Shown here piece by piece: positions 10,301-16,915 of a DNA stretch of 60,419 nt. Each line of letters opens with the position of its first letter. Within the stretch, counting starts at the first letter, position 1. The notes below the pieces were generated by a model. It was given only the letters and a program-made list of their open reading frames with translations, did no database searches and was not told the origin of the DNA. The position numbers and the translations under genes were made by a program. Source of the stretch: Candidatus Woesearchaeota archaeon (GTDB lineage: Archaea > Nanobdellota > Nanobdellia > SCGC-AAA011-G17 > JACPIM01); contig JACPIM010000019.1 of NCBI GenBank assembly GCA_016188045.1, forward strand, positions 1-60,419, in the 5' to 3' direction.

Positions 10301-11668
10301 GGTGGAATTCAATCCACTTATGACTTGTCGGTGCCGGGAAATGTAACCTATATTGGTAATGGATTTCTATCCCATAACACCATAGGATTACTTATGGGTT
10401 GCGATACAACAGGGGTTGAACCTGAATTTTCGTTAGTTAAATGGAAAAAACTTGCTGGTGGCGGGTATTTTAAAATTGTTAACAAATCAATTGAAAGAGC
10501 ATTAAGAAAACTTGGTTACTCGGTTGATCAGATTGAAGATATAATAAAATATATTTTGGGATTTGGAACATTGAAAAATGCTCCAAATGTAAGCCCACTG
10601 GAACTAAAGAAATTAGGTTTTTCTGACTCAGATATTAGTGCTGCAGAAGAATATGTAAATAAATTTAGGACCCTAGATGAATATACTCCAAAAATAAATC
10701 CAAAATCACTAAAAGAAAAAGGGTTAACAGATGAGCAAATTCAGAAAGCTAAAATTTACATAGAAGGAGCACAAACAATAGAAGATGCACCACATATACA
10801 ACAAAAGCATTATGCTGTTTTTGACTGCGCGAATAAATGCGGCATTGGAAAAAGATTTATTGCCCCAATGGGTCATGTTAAAATAATGGCCGCAGTTCAA
10901 CCATTTATTTCAGGAGCAATATCTAAAACAGTAAACTTGCCAAATGAAGCTACAGTTGATGATATACAAACAATTTACTTTGAAGCTTGGAGATTGGGAT
11001 TAAAAGCTATTGCTTTGTATAGAGATGGTTGTAAGTTATCCCAGCCACTAAATACCAAATTAGATGAAAATAAGACCGTTTCTAATGGAAACATTATAGA
11101 AAGAGGGATGAGAAAGCCTTTACCTCAAAAACGTAAAGGTTTTGCATTAAAAACAAACATAGCAGGGCATAAACTATTTTTACATACCGGAGAATATGAA
11201 GATGGTAAATTAGGAGAGATTTTTTTGGATATTCACAAAGAAGGAGCAACTTACAGGAGTTTAATGAACTGCTTTGCAATTGCTGTTTCGGTTGGCCTGC
11301 AATATGGCGTTCCTTTAAAGAAATTTGTTGATATGTTCACTTTTACCAAGTTTGAACCACATGGAATGACCGATCATCCAAATATTAAAACCTGTACCTC
11401 AATGATAGATTTTGTTTTTAGGGTTTTAGGAATGGAATACTTGGGAAGAACAGATTTTGTACATGTTAAACCTAAATCAATTGATGAGTTAAGCCTTGAA
11501 GAAAAAGACAAAAAACTAGATAAGTTTATTGAATCAGATAAAGTAAACAAGGATATGGCAGAATTAATGGGCGATGCCCCTCCTTGTGATCTTTGTGGGC
11601 ATATTACTGTGAGGAATGGCGCGTGTTATAAATGCTTAAACTGCGGTAATTCAATGGGTTGTTCTTAA
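7382..11668 (+). CDS. nrdJ: Class II (adenosylcobalamin-dependent) ribonucleotide reductase with intein
   Basis: 1428 residues, of which 431 are an intein, leaving a 997-residue enzyme. The start is TTG at 7382, 6 bases after GAGGTGA. The extein shows F-N-S-P-V-W-F-N-C-G, G-S-G-T-G-T-N, the N-P-C-S-E-Y active-site block, A-P-T-G before the intein and T-I-G-L-L-M-G-C-D-T-T-G after it. The C-terminus has a zinc-ribbon-like C-D-L-C...C-Y-K-C-L-N-C and a terminal cysteine. It reduces ribonucleotides to deoxyribonucleotides with coenzyme B12, independent of oxygen. No cobalamin synthesis genes are in the window, so the cofactor is probably salvaged. nrdR lies upstream and a thioredoxin gene follows after one small gene. 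Confidence 0.95.
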   Translation: MTKLLTKQGLRINRIFSKEGVDPLTDGIEYEIRSSKITEPDGTVVFEMDNIEAPKSWSQLAVDIAASKYFKRALVPNTGREISVKQMVTRVSHTIKQFGEENDYFLSMEDAQAFEDELTHLLITQKGAFNSPVWFNCGLFHKYGIKGTTSDSYFYNLETKQVEECKDSYSHPQVSACFIQKIEDSLNSIYELITNESKLFRHGSGTGTNFSALRAAGEPLSGGGKSSGLMSYLKILDRSAAAVKSGGITRRAAKMVILDMDHPEIEEFIWWKVKEEEKVKALMAAGYPSDFNGEAYQTVSGQNSNNSVMIPDSFMESVLEDKEWSTIERVTGKIRKTYKTRELMKTISEAAWRCADPGVMFYDMMNKWHTCSNTEHIHATNPCSEYIFIDNTSCNLASINLMKFIDEEGNFDIDGFKHACRIFFIAQEIFVDLASYPTKSITQRTHDFRTIGLGYANLGTLLMTEGIPYDSDKGRAIAAAITAIMTGHAYRTSAEIASIKEPFARFEENREPMLKVMNLHRDAAYKIDVRHCPEYLLEAAREEWDKVIEEGEKCGFRNAQATVLAPTGCLTGNSLISTDKGLIRLKSLGNINGNQWQDVSFKVMTDEGPKEATKFYINGEAKTMKIRTSSGYEIQGTEKHKLKVLDQETKEFIWKKFSDIKEGDVIPLAMNTIFGKQQEVLLPLKPELHWNSDYELKTPNIMTESLAELVGYFMGDGSLHSKGLRFCVSNEDNDVIEHLRISIKELFNLNINVTQCQGYKEVSVNSVPLTIWWDACGFSKLKPTKDHSGKGYTPYVPDAILHTNNKVIYSVFLSGLFEADGTVTIGNPSFTTANKEFSQEIKTLLLTLGYPTTTKTDISGWGNSEIYVLRLKNVSYNAKFIKEIGFLGDRKTNRVFLARSSQPGNRDYIHISQELVDEIVPVGSPHRHSVLLSIQRKGAIPRERAILIYQDTHNKKLLKVLHFFYDTIESNVDGGIQSTYDLSVPGNVTYIGNGFLSHNTIGLLMGCDTTGVEPEFSLVKWKKLAGGGYFKIVNKSIERALRKLGYSVDQIEDIIKYILGFGTLKNAPNVSPLELKKLGFSDSDISAAEEYVNKFRTLDEYTPKINPKSLKEKGLTDEQIQKAKIYIEGAQTIEDAPHIQQKHYAVFDCANKCGIGKRFIAPMGHVKIMAAVQPFISGAISKTVNLPNEATVDDIQTIYFEAWRLGLKAIALYRDGCKLSQPLNTKLDENKTVSNGNIIERGMRKPLPQKRKGFALKTNIAGHKLFLHTGEYEDGKLGEIFLDIHKEGATYRSLMNCFAIAVSVGLQYGVPLKKFVDMFTFTKFEPHGMTDHPNIKTCTSMIDFVFRVLGMEYLGRTDFVHVKPKSIDELSLEEKDKKLDKFIESDKVNKDMAELMGDAPPCDLCGHITVRNGACYKCLNCGNSMGCS
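9086..10378 (+). other. NrdJ intein with LAGLIDADG homing endonuclease
   Basis: In-frame insertion of residues 569-999. It begins with Cys (C-L-T-G-N-S-L-I) directly after A-P-T-G and ends G-F-L-S-H-N before Thr+1 of T-I-G-L-L-M-G-C. Splicing motifs are intact: N-terminal Cys, G-T-E-K-H-K-L-K as block B, and the terminal His-Asn. Two DOD motifs, L-V-G-Y-F-M-G-D-G and L-S-G-L-F-E-A-D-G, retain their acidic residues, so both splicing and homing look functional. The insertion point is the conserved substrate/radical-site segment of the reductase, a known hot spot for inteins. Confidence 0.92.
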
Positions 11669-11707
11669 ACCTAAACCTTTTTAAATTTTTTTAATCTATT
11701 ATACTTA

Positions 11708-11977
11708 ATGATATTAATCTGGGTGTTGGCAATATTGGATGGGGTAGTTGCTTTAACTCTGTTGGGATTACAATTTGGTATTCTTCAATTTTTAGCAATA
11801 CCAGCAGCAATTTATTTGTTCATAAAGGGTTTAATCTTCCTTGTTGATCCTTTTTCTATTATTGATATAATAATAGGAATTTATATATTGCTAATGTTGG
11901 TTGGATTAAAAATATTTTTAACATATATCTTTATTTTATACTTTGTTTATAAAATATTTATCTCGTTTGCTGCTTAG
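11708..11977 (+). CDS. Small hydrophobic membrane protein
   Basis: 89 residues, almost entirely hydrophobic, with three or four predicted TM segments (about 3-20, 25-45, 50-68, 68-87). No family is recognised. It lies between nrdJ and thioredoxin on the same strand with its own short upstream gap. Confidence 0.55.
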   Translation: MILIWVLAILDGVVALTLLGLQFGILQFLAIPAAIYLFIKGLIFLVDPFSIIDIIIGIYILLMLVGLKIFLTYIFILYFVYKIFISFAA

Positions 11978-12029
11978 TATACTGGAAGATAGAAATATTT
12001 ATTAACTAAATAGAAAATTCTAATTAAAA

Positions 12030-12344
12030 ATGGTGATGGAACTAACATCTGATAATTTTTCACAGAAAGTTGAAAAAGAGGATAAAACAATATTGATTGA
12101 TTTTAGTGGTGAATGGTGTACGCCTTGCAAAGCATTAAACCCCGTTTATGAAGAGTTAAGCAAAGAAATAACAAAGGCGAAATTCTATAAAGTAGATGTT
12201 GATAAAGAACAAGAATTAACAAAAAAATTTGATATAATGTCTGTTCCAACCATAATAATTTTTAAAAAAGGAAGGGAAATAGCAAGAATTAACGGATATC
12301 CGGGCAAGGAAAAATTAAAGGATGTTATTTTATCAAAAATATGA
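12030..12344 (+). CDS. trxA: Thioredoxin
   Basis: 104 residues, the standard single-domain length. The active site is W-C-T-P-C-K (Thr replacing the usual Gly) and the cis-proline motif S-V-P-T-I is present. The C-terminal helix has G-Y-P-G-K-E. It is cytosolic and could reduce NrdJ or the Bcp-type peroxiredoxin encoded at 16463. The start is the first ATG of M-V-M-E-L; the ATG at 12036 is an alternative. It overlaps the next gene by ATGA. Confidence 0.92.
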   Translation: MVMELTSDNFSQKVEKEDKTILIDFSGEWCTPCKALNPVYEELSKEITKAKFYKVDVDKEQELTKKFDIMSVPTIIIFKKGREIARINGYPGKEKLKDVILSKI

Positions 12345-12913
12345 TAATTGGCTTAACAGGAACAATAGCTTCTGGAAAAGGAACTTTTTCTAATTACTTA
12401 AAAGAAAAAGGCTTTAATTATATTACTTTGTCTGATCTAGTTAGAGAAGAAGCTAGAAAAAAAAGGTTACAAATACAAAGAGAAATACTACAGGATATAG
12501 GAAATTCTATGAGAGAAAAATATGGCAAAGGTTATTGGGCGAAAAAGGCAATTGAAAAGATAGATATTGGTGAAAATTGGATTATAGATGGAATACGAAA
12601 CATAGGTGAAGTTGATGAAATAAGAAAGGTAAATGGTTCTGTTATTATAGGAATAGATGCTCCTGAAGACATTAGATTAAGAAGGGTGAAGAAAAGAAAT
12701 AAATCAAAAGAAGAGGGCAGAAAAGATTCTGATCCTAAAGCCATAGAAGAGATGAAAAGATTAGAAAAGAGAGATAGGGGATTTCATGAACCAGAACATG
12801 GACAACAAGTATTGAAATGCCTAGAATTAGCTAATTTTAAAATAATAAATGATTCTTCATTAGAAGAGTTCTATGAAAAAATAGATGAATTATTAAGAAA
12901 AATACAAAAATAA
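12341..12913 (+). CDS. P-loop nucleotide kinase (dephospho-CoA kinase/UPF0200-like)
   Basis: 190 residues. Walker A is G-T-I-A-S-G-K-G at about 6-13, with a W-I-I-D-G-I-R-N core, a basic lid-like segment R-L-R-R-V-K-K-R-N near 108-116 and a C-terminal N-D-S-S-L-E-E-F. This resembles archaeal dephospho-CoA kinase-like and UPF0200 kinases, so the substrate could be dephospho-CoA or a (deoxy)nucleoside monophosphate. The position next to nrd and trx genes makes a nucleotide substrate attractive, but that is inference. The start overlaps the trxA stop. Confidence 0.65.
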   Translation: MIIGLTGTIASGKGTFSNYLKEKGFNYITLSDLVREEARKKRLQIQREILQDIGNSMREKYGKGYWAKKAIEKIDIGENWIIDGIRNIGEVDEIRKVNGSVIIGIDAPEDIRLRRVKKRNKSKEEGRKDSDPKAIEEMKRLEKRDRGFHEPEHGQQVLKCLELANFKIINDSSLEEFYEKIDELLRKIQK

Positions 12914-12938
12914 TATAAATAATGATATTTTTTAATAA

Positions 12939-13478
12939 TTGATGGATGATATAAAATCTTATCTGCAGTATCTTTTCACAAGATTATTTGTGGCCTTGTT
13001 TTTTGTTATTCTTGGTATTAGGATAATAGAATCTATCTTTGGTCCAATTACTTTTTATTTGTCTTATTATACCTTGCAGTATTATAATCCTATATTAATT
13101 TCATCAACAGAATTTATAATTAATGAGATTAAATTAAAATTTATTCCTGCGTGCATTGCTTCTGGAGCATATTTGTTATTGATAATATTGACTTTGATGA
13201 CAGAGATGGAATTTAGAAAAGCACTAAAAACAATTGCCCAAGGTTTTTTAATAATTTTAATAGCTAATCTAATCAGAATAGACTTGCTAGTAATATTATT
13301 AGTTAATAATTACTCAGATTTGTTTAATACATTGCATTTACTGATATGGAAGACTCTTTCAACTTTATTTGTTGTTTTATTATGGATAATTTTAACTAAA
13401 ATAAACAAAATAGAAAATATTCCAATTTATTCTGATTATAAAAAAATATTAGGGATAATAAAGGAAGCTAAAAGATAA
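12939..13478 (+). CDS. Pacearchaeosortase-like exosortase/archaeosortase family protein
   Basis: 179 residues with about five TM segments. The conserved exosortase/archaeosortase residues can be placed: the nucleophile C72 in F-I-P-A-C-I-A-S-G-A-Y at a membrane edge, N110 and R113 in A-N-L-I-R-I-D, and H133 in N-T-L-H-L-L-I-W. In the family this Cys-Arg-His set processes proteins with a C-terminal tripartite sorting signal. The P-A-C-I-A-S-G pattern resembles the variants called pacearchaeosortases. Likely substrates are exported T/S-rich proteins such as the LamG proteins in this window. Its 3' end overlaps a convergent PIN gene by 11 bases. Confidence 0.75.
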   Translation: MMDDIKSYLQYLFTRLFVALFFVILGIRIIESIFGPITFYLSYYTLQYYNPILISSTEFIINEIKLKFIPACIASGAYLLLIILTLMTEMEFRKALKTIAQGFLIILIANLIRIDLLVILLVNNYSDLFNTLHLLIWKTLSTLFVVLLWIILTKINKIENIPIYSDYKKILGIIKEAKR

Positions 13479-13836
13479 CGGTTTTGAGATTATTTATATT
13501 TTTAAAATCATTATCTAAACTTACTAAAGTTAAATCATTAGAAACTGCTATTGAAGCCATGAATATATCAACCAAGTTGATTTTTTCACCTTTATCTGTA
13601 AGTTTTTTCATTATTTGAACTGCTATTAAAGAAGAATTAGTATCAAAATTGATTACTTTTAGGGCGTTTAGTAATTTTTCCAATATAAATAACTCATCTC
13701 GCTTTAAACCTAAAAATATTTCATAAATCGAAAAAGGAGTAGTAAGTAATTCTCCCTTTAATTTAGGAATGATATCTTTAGATTTCTTGGTATCATTAAT
13801 TATTTCTAATATTACTGAACTGTCTAGCAAGAACAT
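13468..13836 (-). CDS. PIN-domain toxin (VapC-like)
   Basis: I start this gene at the ATG at 13836 rather than the upstream in-frame position at 13905, because M-F-L-L-D-S-S-V-I-L is the canonical PIN N-terminus and the longer version only adds a lysine-rich tail. 122 residues. Metal ligands: D5, E39 (F-S-I-Y-E-I), D90 (I-N-L-V-D-I-F-M-A-S) and D108/D110 (L-D-N-D-F). It overlaps the antitoxin gene by 41 bases in another frame, typical of VapBC-type pairs. Confidence 0.82.
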   Translation of the reverse strand: MFLLDSSVILEIINDTKKSKDIIPKLKGELLTTPFSIYEIFLGLKRDELFILEKLLNALKVINFDTNSSLIAVQIMKKLTDKGEKINLVDIFMASIAVSNDLTLVSLDNDFKNINNLKTVIF

Positions 13837-14059
13837 TTTTTCTTTTCTCCGCATCTTTTGTAAACTCTTCTTTAAACTCTTTAATTTTCTTCTTTGCTTC
13901 TTCAATATCTATTTTACCTTTCATAATTCCAATTATTGATGTAATATCTTTTTTAGGAGAGTTAATTCTATTAATCACATCACTGAAACTTTCGTCACCA
14001 ACTTTCATTTTACTTAGCTTATTATAAGCATCTTCAGTTATTGTAATTGTTTTTACCAT
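13796..14059 (-). CDS. DUF217/VapB-like antitoxin
   Basis: 87 residues. The N-terminus (K-T-I-T-I-T-E-D-A-Y-N-K-L) and S-F-S-D-V-I-N-R-I at about 24-32 match the short archaeal antitoxins of the DUF217 type. The charged C-terminal helix is the likely toxin-binding part. It is followed with overlap by the PIN toxin. A 14-bp palindrome lies upstream in the promoter. This antitoxin fold differs from those of the modules at 4601 and 14563. Confidence 0.75.
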   Translation of the reverse strand: MVKTITITEDAYNKLSKMKVGDESFSDVINRINSPKKDITSIIGIMKGKIDIEEAKKKIKEFKEEFTKDAEKRKNVLARQFSNIRNN

Positions 14060-14077
14060 GTTTATGTTTATGTTTAA

Positions 14078-14091
14078 ACTTATATATAAGT
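14078..14091. promoter_or_regulatory. Palindrome over the TATA box of the DUF217/PIN operon
   Basis: ACTTATATATAAGT is a perfect 14-bp palindrome 19 bases upstream of the antitoxin start (14059, minus). It contains a TATA-like core, so a bound antitoxin would block TBP. Low complexity makes chance possible. Confidence 0.45.
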
Positions 14092-14172
14092 CTTATGTTT
14101 TTTACGGCTTTGCGTGGAAACTCAATAGATTCGGAATTCTAATCCCTTATTAGCACGTATGCTTTCTTTCCT

Positions 14173-14505
14173 ATGAATTCTTTATGGATGTATTTAAGTA
14201 ATGGATTAGCTAAAGAACTTTTAGACAAATTTAATCAAGAAAATCCACAAAATCAAAAACCAGGAATTGGTGGGGATGATAATCATGGTGAATTATATTT
14301 GGTTGGCAGGTGTGGAATATATTTACCTGGGGATATCTTAAGCACAAAACCAGAAGATTTTTTTGAAAGAAGGAAGCAATCATTTAAAGATCAAAACTTA
14401 GTACAAAGAATTAATTCTGGAGAACTAATCCACTTTAATGTTGCAGATATAAAAACTTTCTTTAGAACAATGATCTGGCCTTCACTCGCTGGAAACTTGG
14501 ATTAG
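14173..14505 (+). CDS. Hypothetical protein
   Basis: 110 residues, soluble, no family recognised. Visible features: a Gly/Asp-rich turn G-I-G-G-D-D-N-H-G-E-L at about 32-42, followed by Y-L-V-G-R-C-G-I-Y-L, then an amphipathic C-terminal half. No clear Shine-Dalgarno precedes the ATG. It lies between two toxin-antitoxin modules. The 113 bases upstream (14060-14172) hold the divergent antitoxin promoter and nothing else I can name. Confidence 0.45.
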   Translation: MNSLWMYLSNGLAKELLDKFNQENPQNQKPGIGGDDNHGELYLVGRCGIYLPGDILSTKPEDFFERRKQSFKDQNLVQRINSGELIHFNVADIKTFFRTMIWPSLAGNLD

Positions 14506-14542
14506 CCCACTAAATTTTAAAAATAGCAAAGTTTAAATATAA

Positions 14543-14560
14543 GTTATACTATAGTATAAC
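14543..14560. promoter_or_regulatory. Perfect 18-bp palindrome, operator of the AbrB/PIN operon
   Basis: GTTATACTATAGTATAAC is exactly self-complementary and ends two bases before the antitoxin ATG at 14563. TTTAAATATA (14532-14541) is the likely TATA box. The site would cover the transcription start, so AbrB-type autorepression is a reasonable inference. Confidence 0.7.
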
Positions 14561-14562
14561 CT

Positions 14563-14826
14563 ATGGTAAGAATTAAAACTAAAGTTGGTCCCAAAGGACA
14601 AATTGTAATCCCAAAAGTGCTTAGAGATGAGTATAATATATTTCCTGGTGATGAAGTAATAATAGAAGAAAATAATCAAACTCTTATTCTTGAAAAACCT
14701 AAAGAAGATATTGTGAAAAAACTTGAAGCTTTTGCTAAAAAAATTAGGTTTGAAGGAAAGATAAATATACATGCCATAGAAGAGGAGTATGAAGAAAGGT
14801 GGAAGAAAGCTCAACATTCTACGTAG
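14563..14826 (+). CDS. AbrB/SpoVT-type antitoxin
   Basis: 87 residues. The swapped-hairpin DNA-binding domain is at 1-45: K-V-G-P-K-G-Q-I-V-I-P-K then P-G-D-E-V-I-I-E-E. The acidic/basic C-terminal helix (about 50-85) would bind the toxin. It overlaps the downstream PIN gene by 28 bases. The palindrome at the promoter supports autoregulation. Confidence 0.88.
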   Translation: MVRIKTKVGPKGQIVIPKVLRDEYNIFPGDEVIIEENNQTLILEKPKEDIVKKLEAFAKKIRFEGKINIHAIEEEYEERWKKAQHST

Positions 14827-15221
14827 ATGCTAATATTTTTGTTTATTCAATAGTTAATAATGAAAATCTAGGAAATAAATGTAGGTTAATCTTAAATGCA
14901 ATACAAAATAGCACTATTGTTGGAATTACTTCGTGCCTAACATTTGATGAAATTTTATGGTCTATACGGAAAATTGATCCCGAATCTGTTATCGAAGCGG
15001 GAGTTAATATCCTTAATCTAAATTTAAAATTTATTGAAGTTAATAAAACCATCTTGTATAAAACATTAGAGATTATGAAGGAATTTAATTTAAAGCCAAG
15101 AGATGCAATTCATGCTGCAACAATGAAAGTTTATAATATTAAAAATTTAATTAGTGAAGACCTAGATTTTGATAAAATTCCTTGGTTAAAAAGAAAAAGT
15201 ATAAAGGAATTTAAAATTTAA
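14799..15221 (+). CDS. PIN-domain toxin (VapC-like)
   Basis: 140 residues. PIN acidic residues: D10 in F-Y-V-D-A-N-I-F-V-Y, E51 in T-F-D-E-I-L-W, D102 in K-P-R-D-A-I-H-A-A and D121/D123 in S-E-D-L-D-F-D. The P-R-D-A-I-H-A-A and L-I-S-E-D-x-D-F blocks are typical VapC. It is paired with the AbrB-like antitoxin. Its 3' end overlaps the convergent membrane protein gene by 4 bases. Confidence 0.87.
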   Translation: MEESSTFYVDANIFVYSIVNNENLGNKCRLILNAIQNSTIVGITSCLTFDEILWSIRKIDPESVIEAGVNILNLNLKFIEVNKTILYKTLEIMKEFNLKPRDAIHAATMKVYNIKNLISEDLDFDKIPWLKRKSIKEFKI

Positions 15222-16045
15222 TTTGCTAATAATTTATCTCTTCTTAAAAATAAACTTTGTACAAAAAAATACATAACATATAATTCAAAAGCAAACGGGA
15301 AATAGCCTAAATAGCCTAACAAAGGCATCTCAAATATTTTAAAAAAACTTACAAACGGAATATTATATGTCCATTTAGGCAATGCATAAAAATTCCAGAA
15401 TTCCCAAAAGAAGCCCATTATGATTCCTGCCAATAACAAACTTAAAGGAATTGCCAAGTTTCTATCCTTTATATGTTTTATAATGCTTGGTTGTTTATGC
15501 AAATAGTTTATGGGATCTAATATGAAATAAAAACTTAGCCAAACCAGAGGAAAGGCAAGTTTTGGAAATAATAATGGTAAAATAAAGAAAATAATGCCAA
15601 TTACCATCATAGTATGTAAAAATCTTTTAGTTATATCGTGTTTTTTCTTTAATTTTAATTTATCAAACAAATGAATATTCCTTATTAATTCATAAGTCTC
15701 AAAGAAAGCAGGCAAAACGGTTGCGAAGCTTAACAAGCCAAATAAATTTCTTAATCTTAAATCTCCCATTATTCCTATATACCCCCAATTATGAACTGAT
15801 AAATTAGTAAACTCAAAAACCCACCAAAATAAAGCACTTATAATTAGAATGCCAAAAAAATTATTCTTATTATCACTAATCAAACTTTTTCCAGATATTT
15901 TTTTATTTATAGCATCTAGTACTAAGATATAACCTATCCATATTATTGGAAAATACCAGCTAGCAAATGGTTGTATTTTGAAAAAGAAATTAATTTCCAT
16001 TAAAACAATTATTAAGATCCCCACTAAGCCATACCACTTGAACAT
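15218..16045 (-). CDS. Polytopic membrane protein with an internal duplication
   Basis: 275 residues, about eight TM segments. Two halves share a pattern: a W/F-W-x-F-E-F-x-N motif near residues 74-81 (F-W-W-V-F-E-F-T-N) and again near 214-220 (F-F-W-E-F-W-N-F), each followed by a W-x-Y segment and then a glutamate-containing TM. This suggests an ancient duplication. No family name is certain; membrane cyclase-like proteins show a similar look but I cannot assign that. GAGGTTAAAA precedes the ATG. Confidence 0.6.
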   Translation of the reverse strand: MFKWYGLVGILIIVLMEINFFFKIQPFASWYFPIIWIGYILVLDAINKKISGKSLISDNKNNFFGILIISALFWWVFEFTNLSVHNWGYIGIMGDLRLRNLFGLLSFATVLPAFFETYELIRNIHLFDKLKLKKKHDITKRFLHTMMVIGIIFFILPLLFPKLAFPLVWLSFYFILDPINYLHKQPSIIKHIKDRNLAIPLSLLLAGIIMGFFWEFWNFYALPKWTYNIPFVSFFKIFEMPLLGYLGYFPFAFELYVMYFFVQSLFLRRDKLLAN

Positions 16046-16145
16046 TTTTAACCTCTTTTGAAAATATTAAACATCATCTTTATATAAAAGTTTTTATTCT
16101 AGAATAAGAGCAAGATTTATAAGAATAAAAGTCTAACTTTATGGT

Positions 16146-16238
16146 ATGGATATGAAAAGTTTTGATTTCGGTGATTGGATTCTATTTATAGGTATTATTG
16201 CATTATTAATTATATTAATTATAAGTTTTTTTAAATAA
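16146..16238 (+). CDS. 30-residue single-TM micro-protein
   Basis: ATG at 16146 opens a 30-codon frame: a short polar start (M-D-M-K-S-F-D-F-G-D) then an unbroken hydrophobic helix ending S-F-F-K. It ends 2 bases before the next small membrane protein gene, so the two are probably co-transcribed. Composition is like a genuine TM peptide, but the length makes the call tentative. Confidence 0.4.
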   Translation: MDMKSFDFGDWILFIGIIALLIILIISFFK

Positions 16239-16240
16239 AA

Positions 16241-16466
16241 ATGAAAAAACCAACTTTTTTGGATATAGTCTTATTGATAGTGGTAATTCTCTTAATAATA
16301 TTATTTATTTGGAGAATATTTGGAACTAGTCCCACATTAGAGCAAATAGGATTAGTTTTAACAATATTTTTTGGTTTATTAAGTCTTGAAAGTAGATCTA
16401 CAGATAATAAAACAACTAGGGAATATACAAAATATTTTATCAGAAATTAAAGATAAACTGAAATGA
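16241..16466 (+). pseudogene. Small membrane protein gene with a one-base frameshift
   Basis: The frame from 16241 encodes a TM (about 6-28), then F-G-T-S-P-T-L-E-Q, a second hydrophobic segment ending G-L-L-S-L, and then an unnatural tail to a stop at 16450. Skipping one base near 16388 gives a convincing amphipathic helix instead (K-V-D-L-Q-I-I-K-Q-L-G-N-I then S-E-I-K-D-K-L-K). That frame stops at 16464-16466, overlapping the next ATG as ATGA, the junction used throughout this genome. A sequencing error is as likely as a real mutation. Confidence 0.65.
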
Positions 16467-16915
16467 AAATTGGAGAAAAAGCACCCGATTTTGAATTAAA
16501 AGACACTAATGATGAAATTAGGAAACTATCTGATTATAAAGGAAAATTTCTAGTATTATATTTCTATCCTAAGGATATGACTCCCGGATGTACTAAAGAG
16601 GCTTGCAATTTAAGAGATAATTATGATGAGTTGAGAAAAAAAGGAGTTGAGATTTTAGGGGTAAGTTTGGATGATCAAAATTCACATAAAAAATTCACTG
16701 AAAAATATTTATTGCCTTTTCCGTTATTATGCGATGCAGATGCTAAAGTTTCTAAAAAATATGGAGTTTATAAAAAGAAAAATCTGTATGGAAAGGAGTC
16801 TTATGGAATTCAAAGGACCACTTTCATAATAAAAGAGGGAAAAATATTTTCAATAATCAATAATGTTGATACTGAAAATCATGCCAAACAGATATTAGTT
16901 GCTATAGAACCCTAG
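16463..16915 (+). CDS. bcp: Bcp/PrxQ-type peroxiredoxin
   Basis: 150 residues, typical length. Peroxidatic C43 is in D-M-T-P-G-C-T-K-E-A-C and the resolving C48 is five residues later, the classic PrxQ alpha-type arrangement. I-Q-R-T-T-F-I-I near the C-terminus carries the conserved Arg. It reduces peroxides with electrons from thioredoxin, for which trxA in this window is a candidate donor. The 3' end overlaps the convergent DedA gene by 14 bases. Confidence 0.94.
   Translation: MKIGEKAPDFELKDTNDEIRKLSDYKGKFLVLYFYPKDMTPGCTKEACNLRDNYDELRKKGVEILGVSLDDQNSHKKFTEKYLLPFPLLCDADAKVSKKYGVYKKKNLYGKESYGIQRTTFIIKEGKIFSIINNVDTENHAKQILVAIEP

Noticed and set aside
13837..13905. Longer start for the PIN toxin at 13905
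   Set aside because: The extra 23 residues are Lys/Arg runs produced by the overlapping antitoxin frame. The PIN strand begins right after the ATG at 13836.
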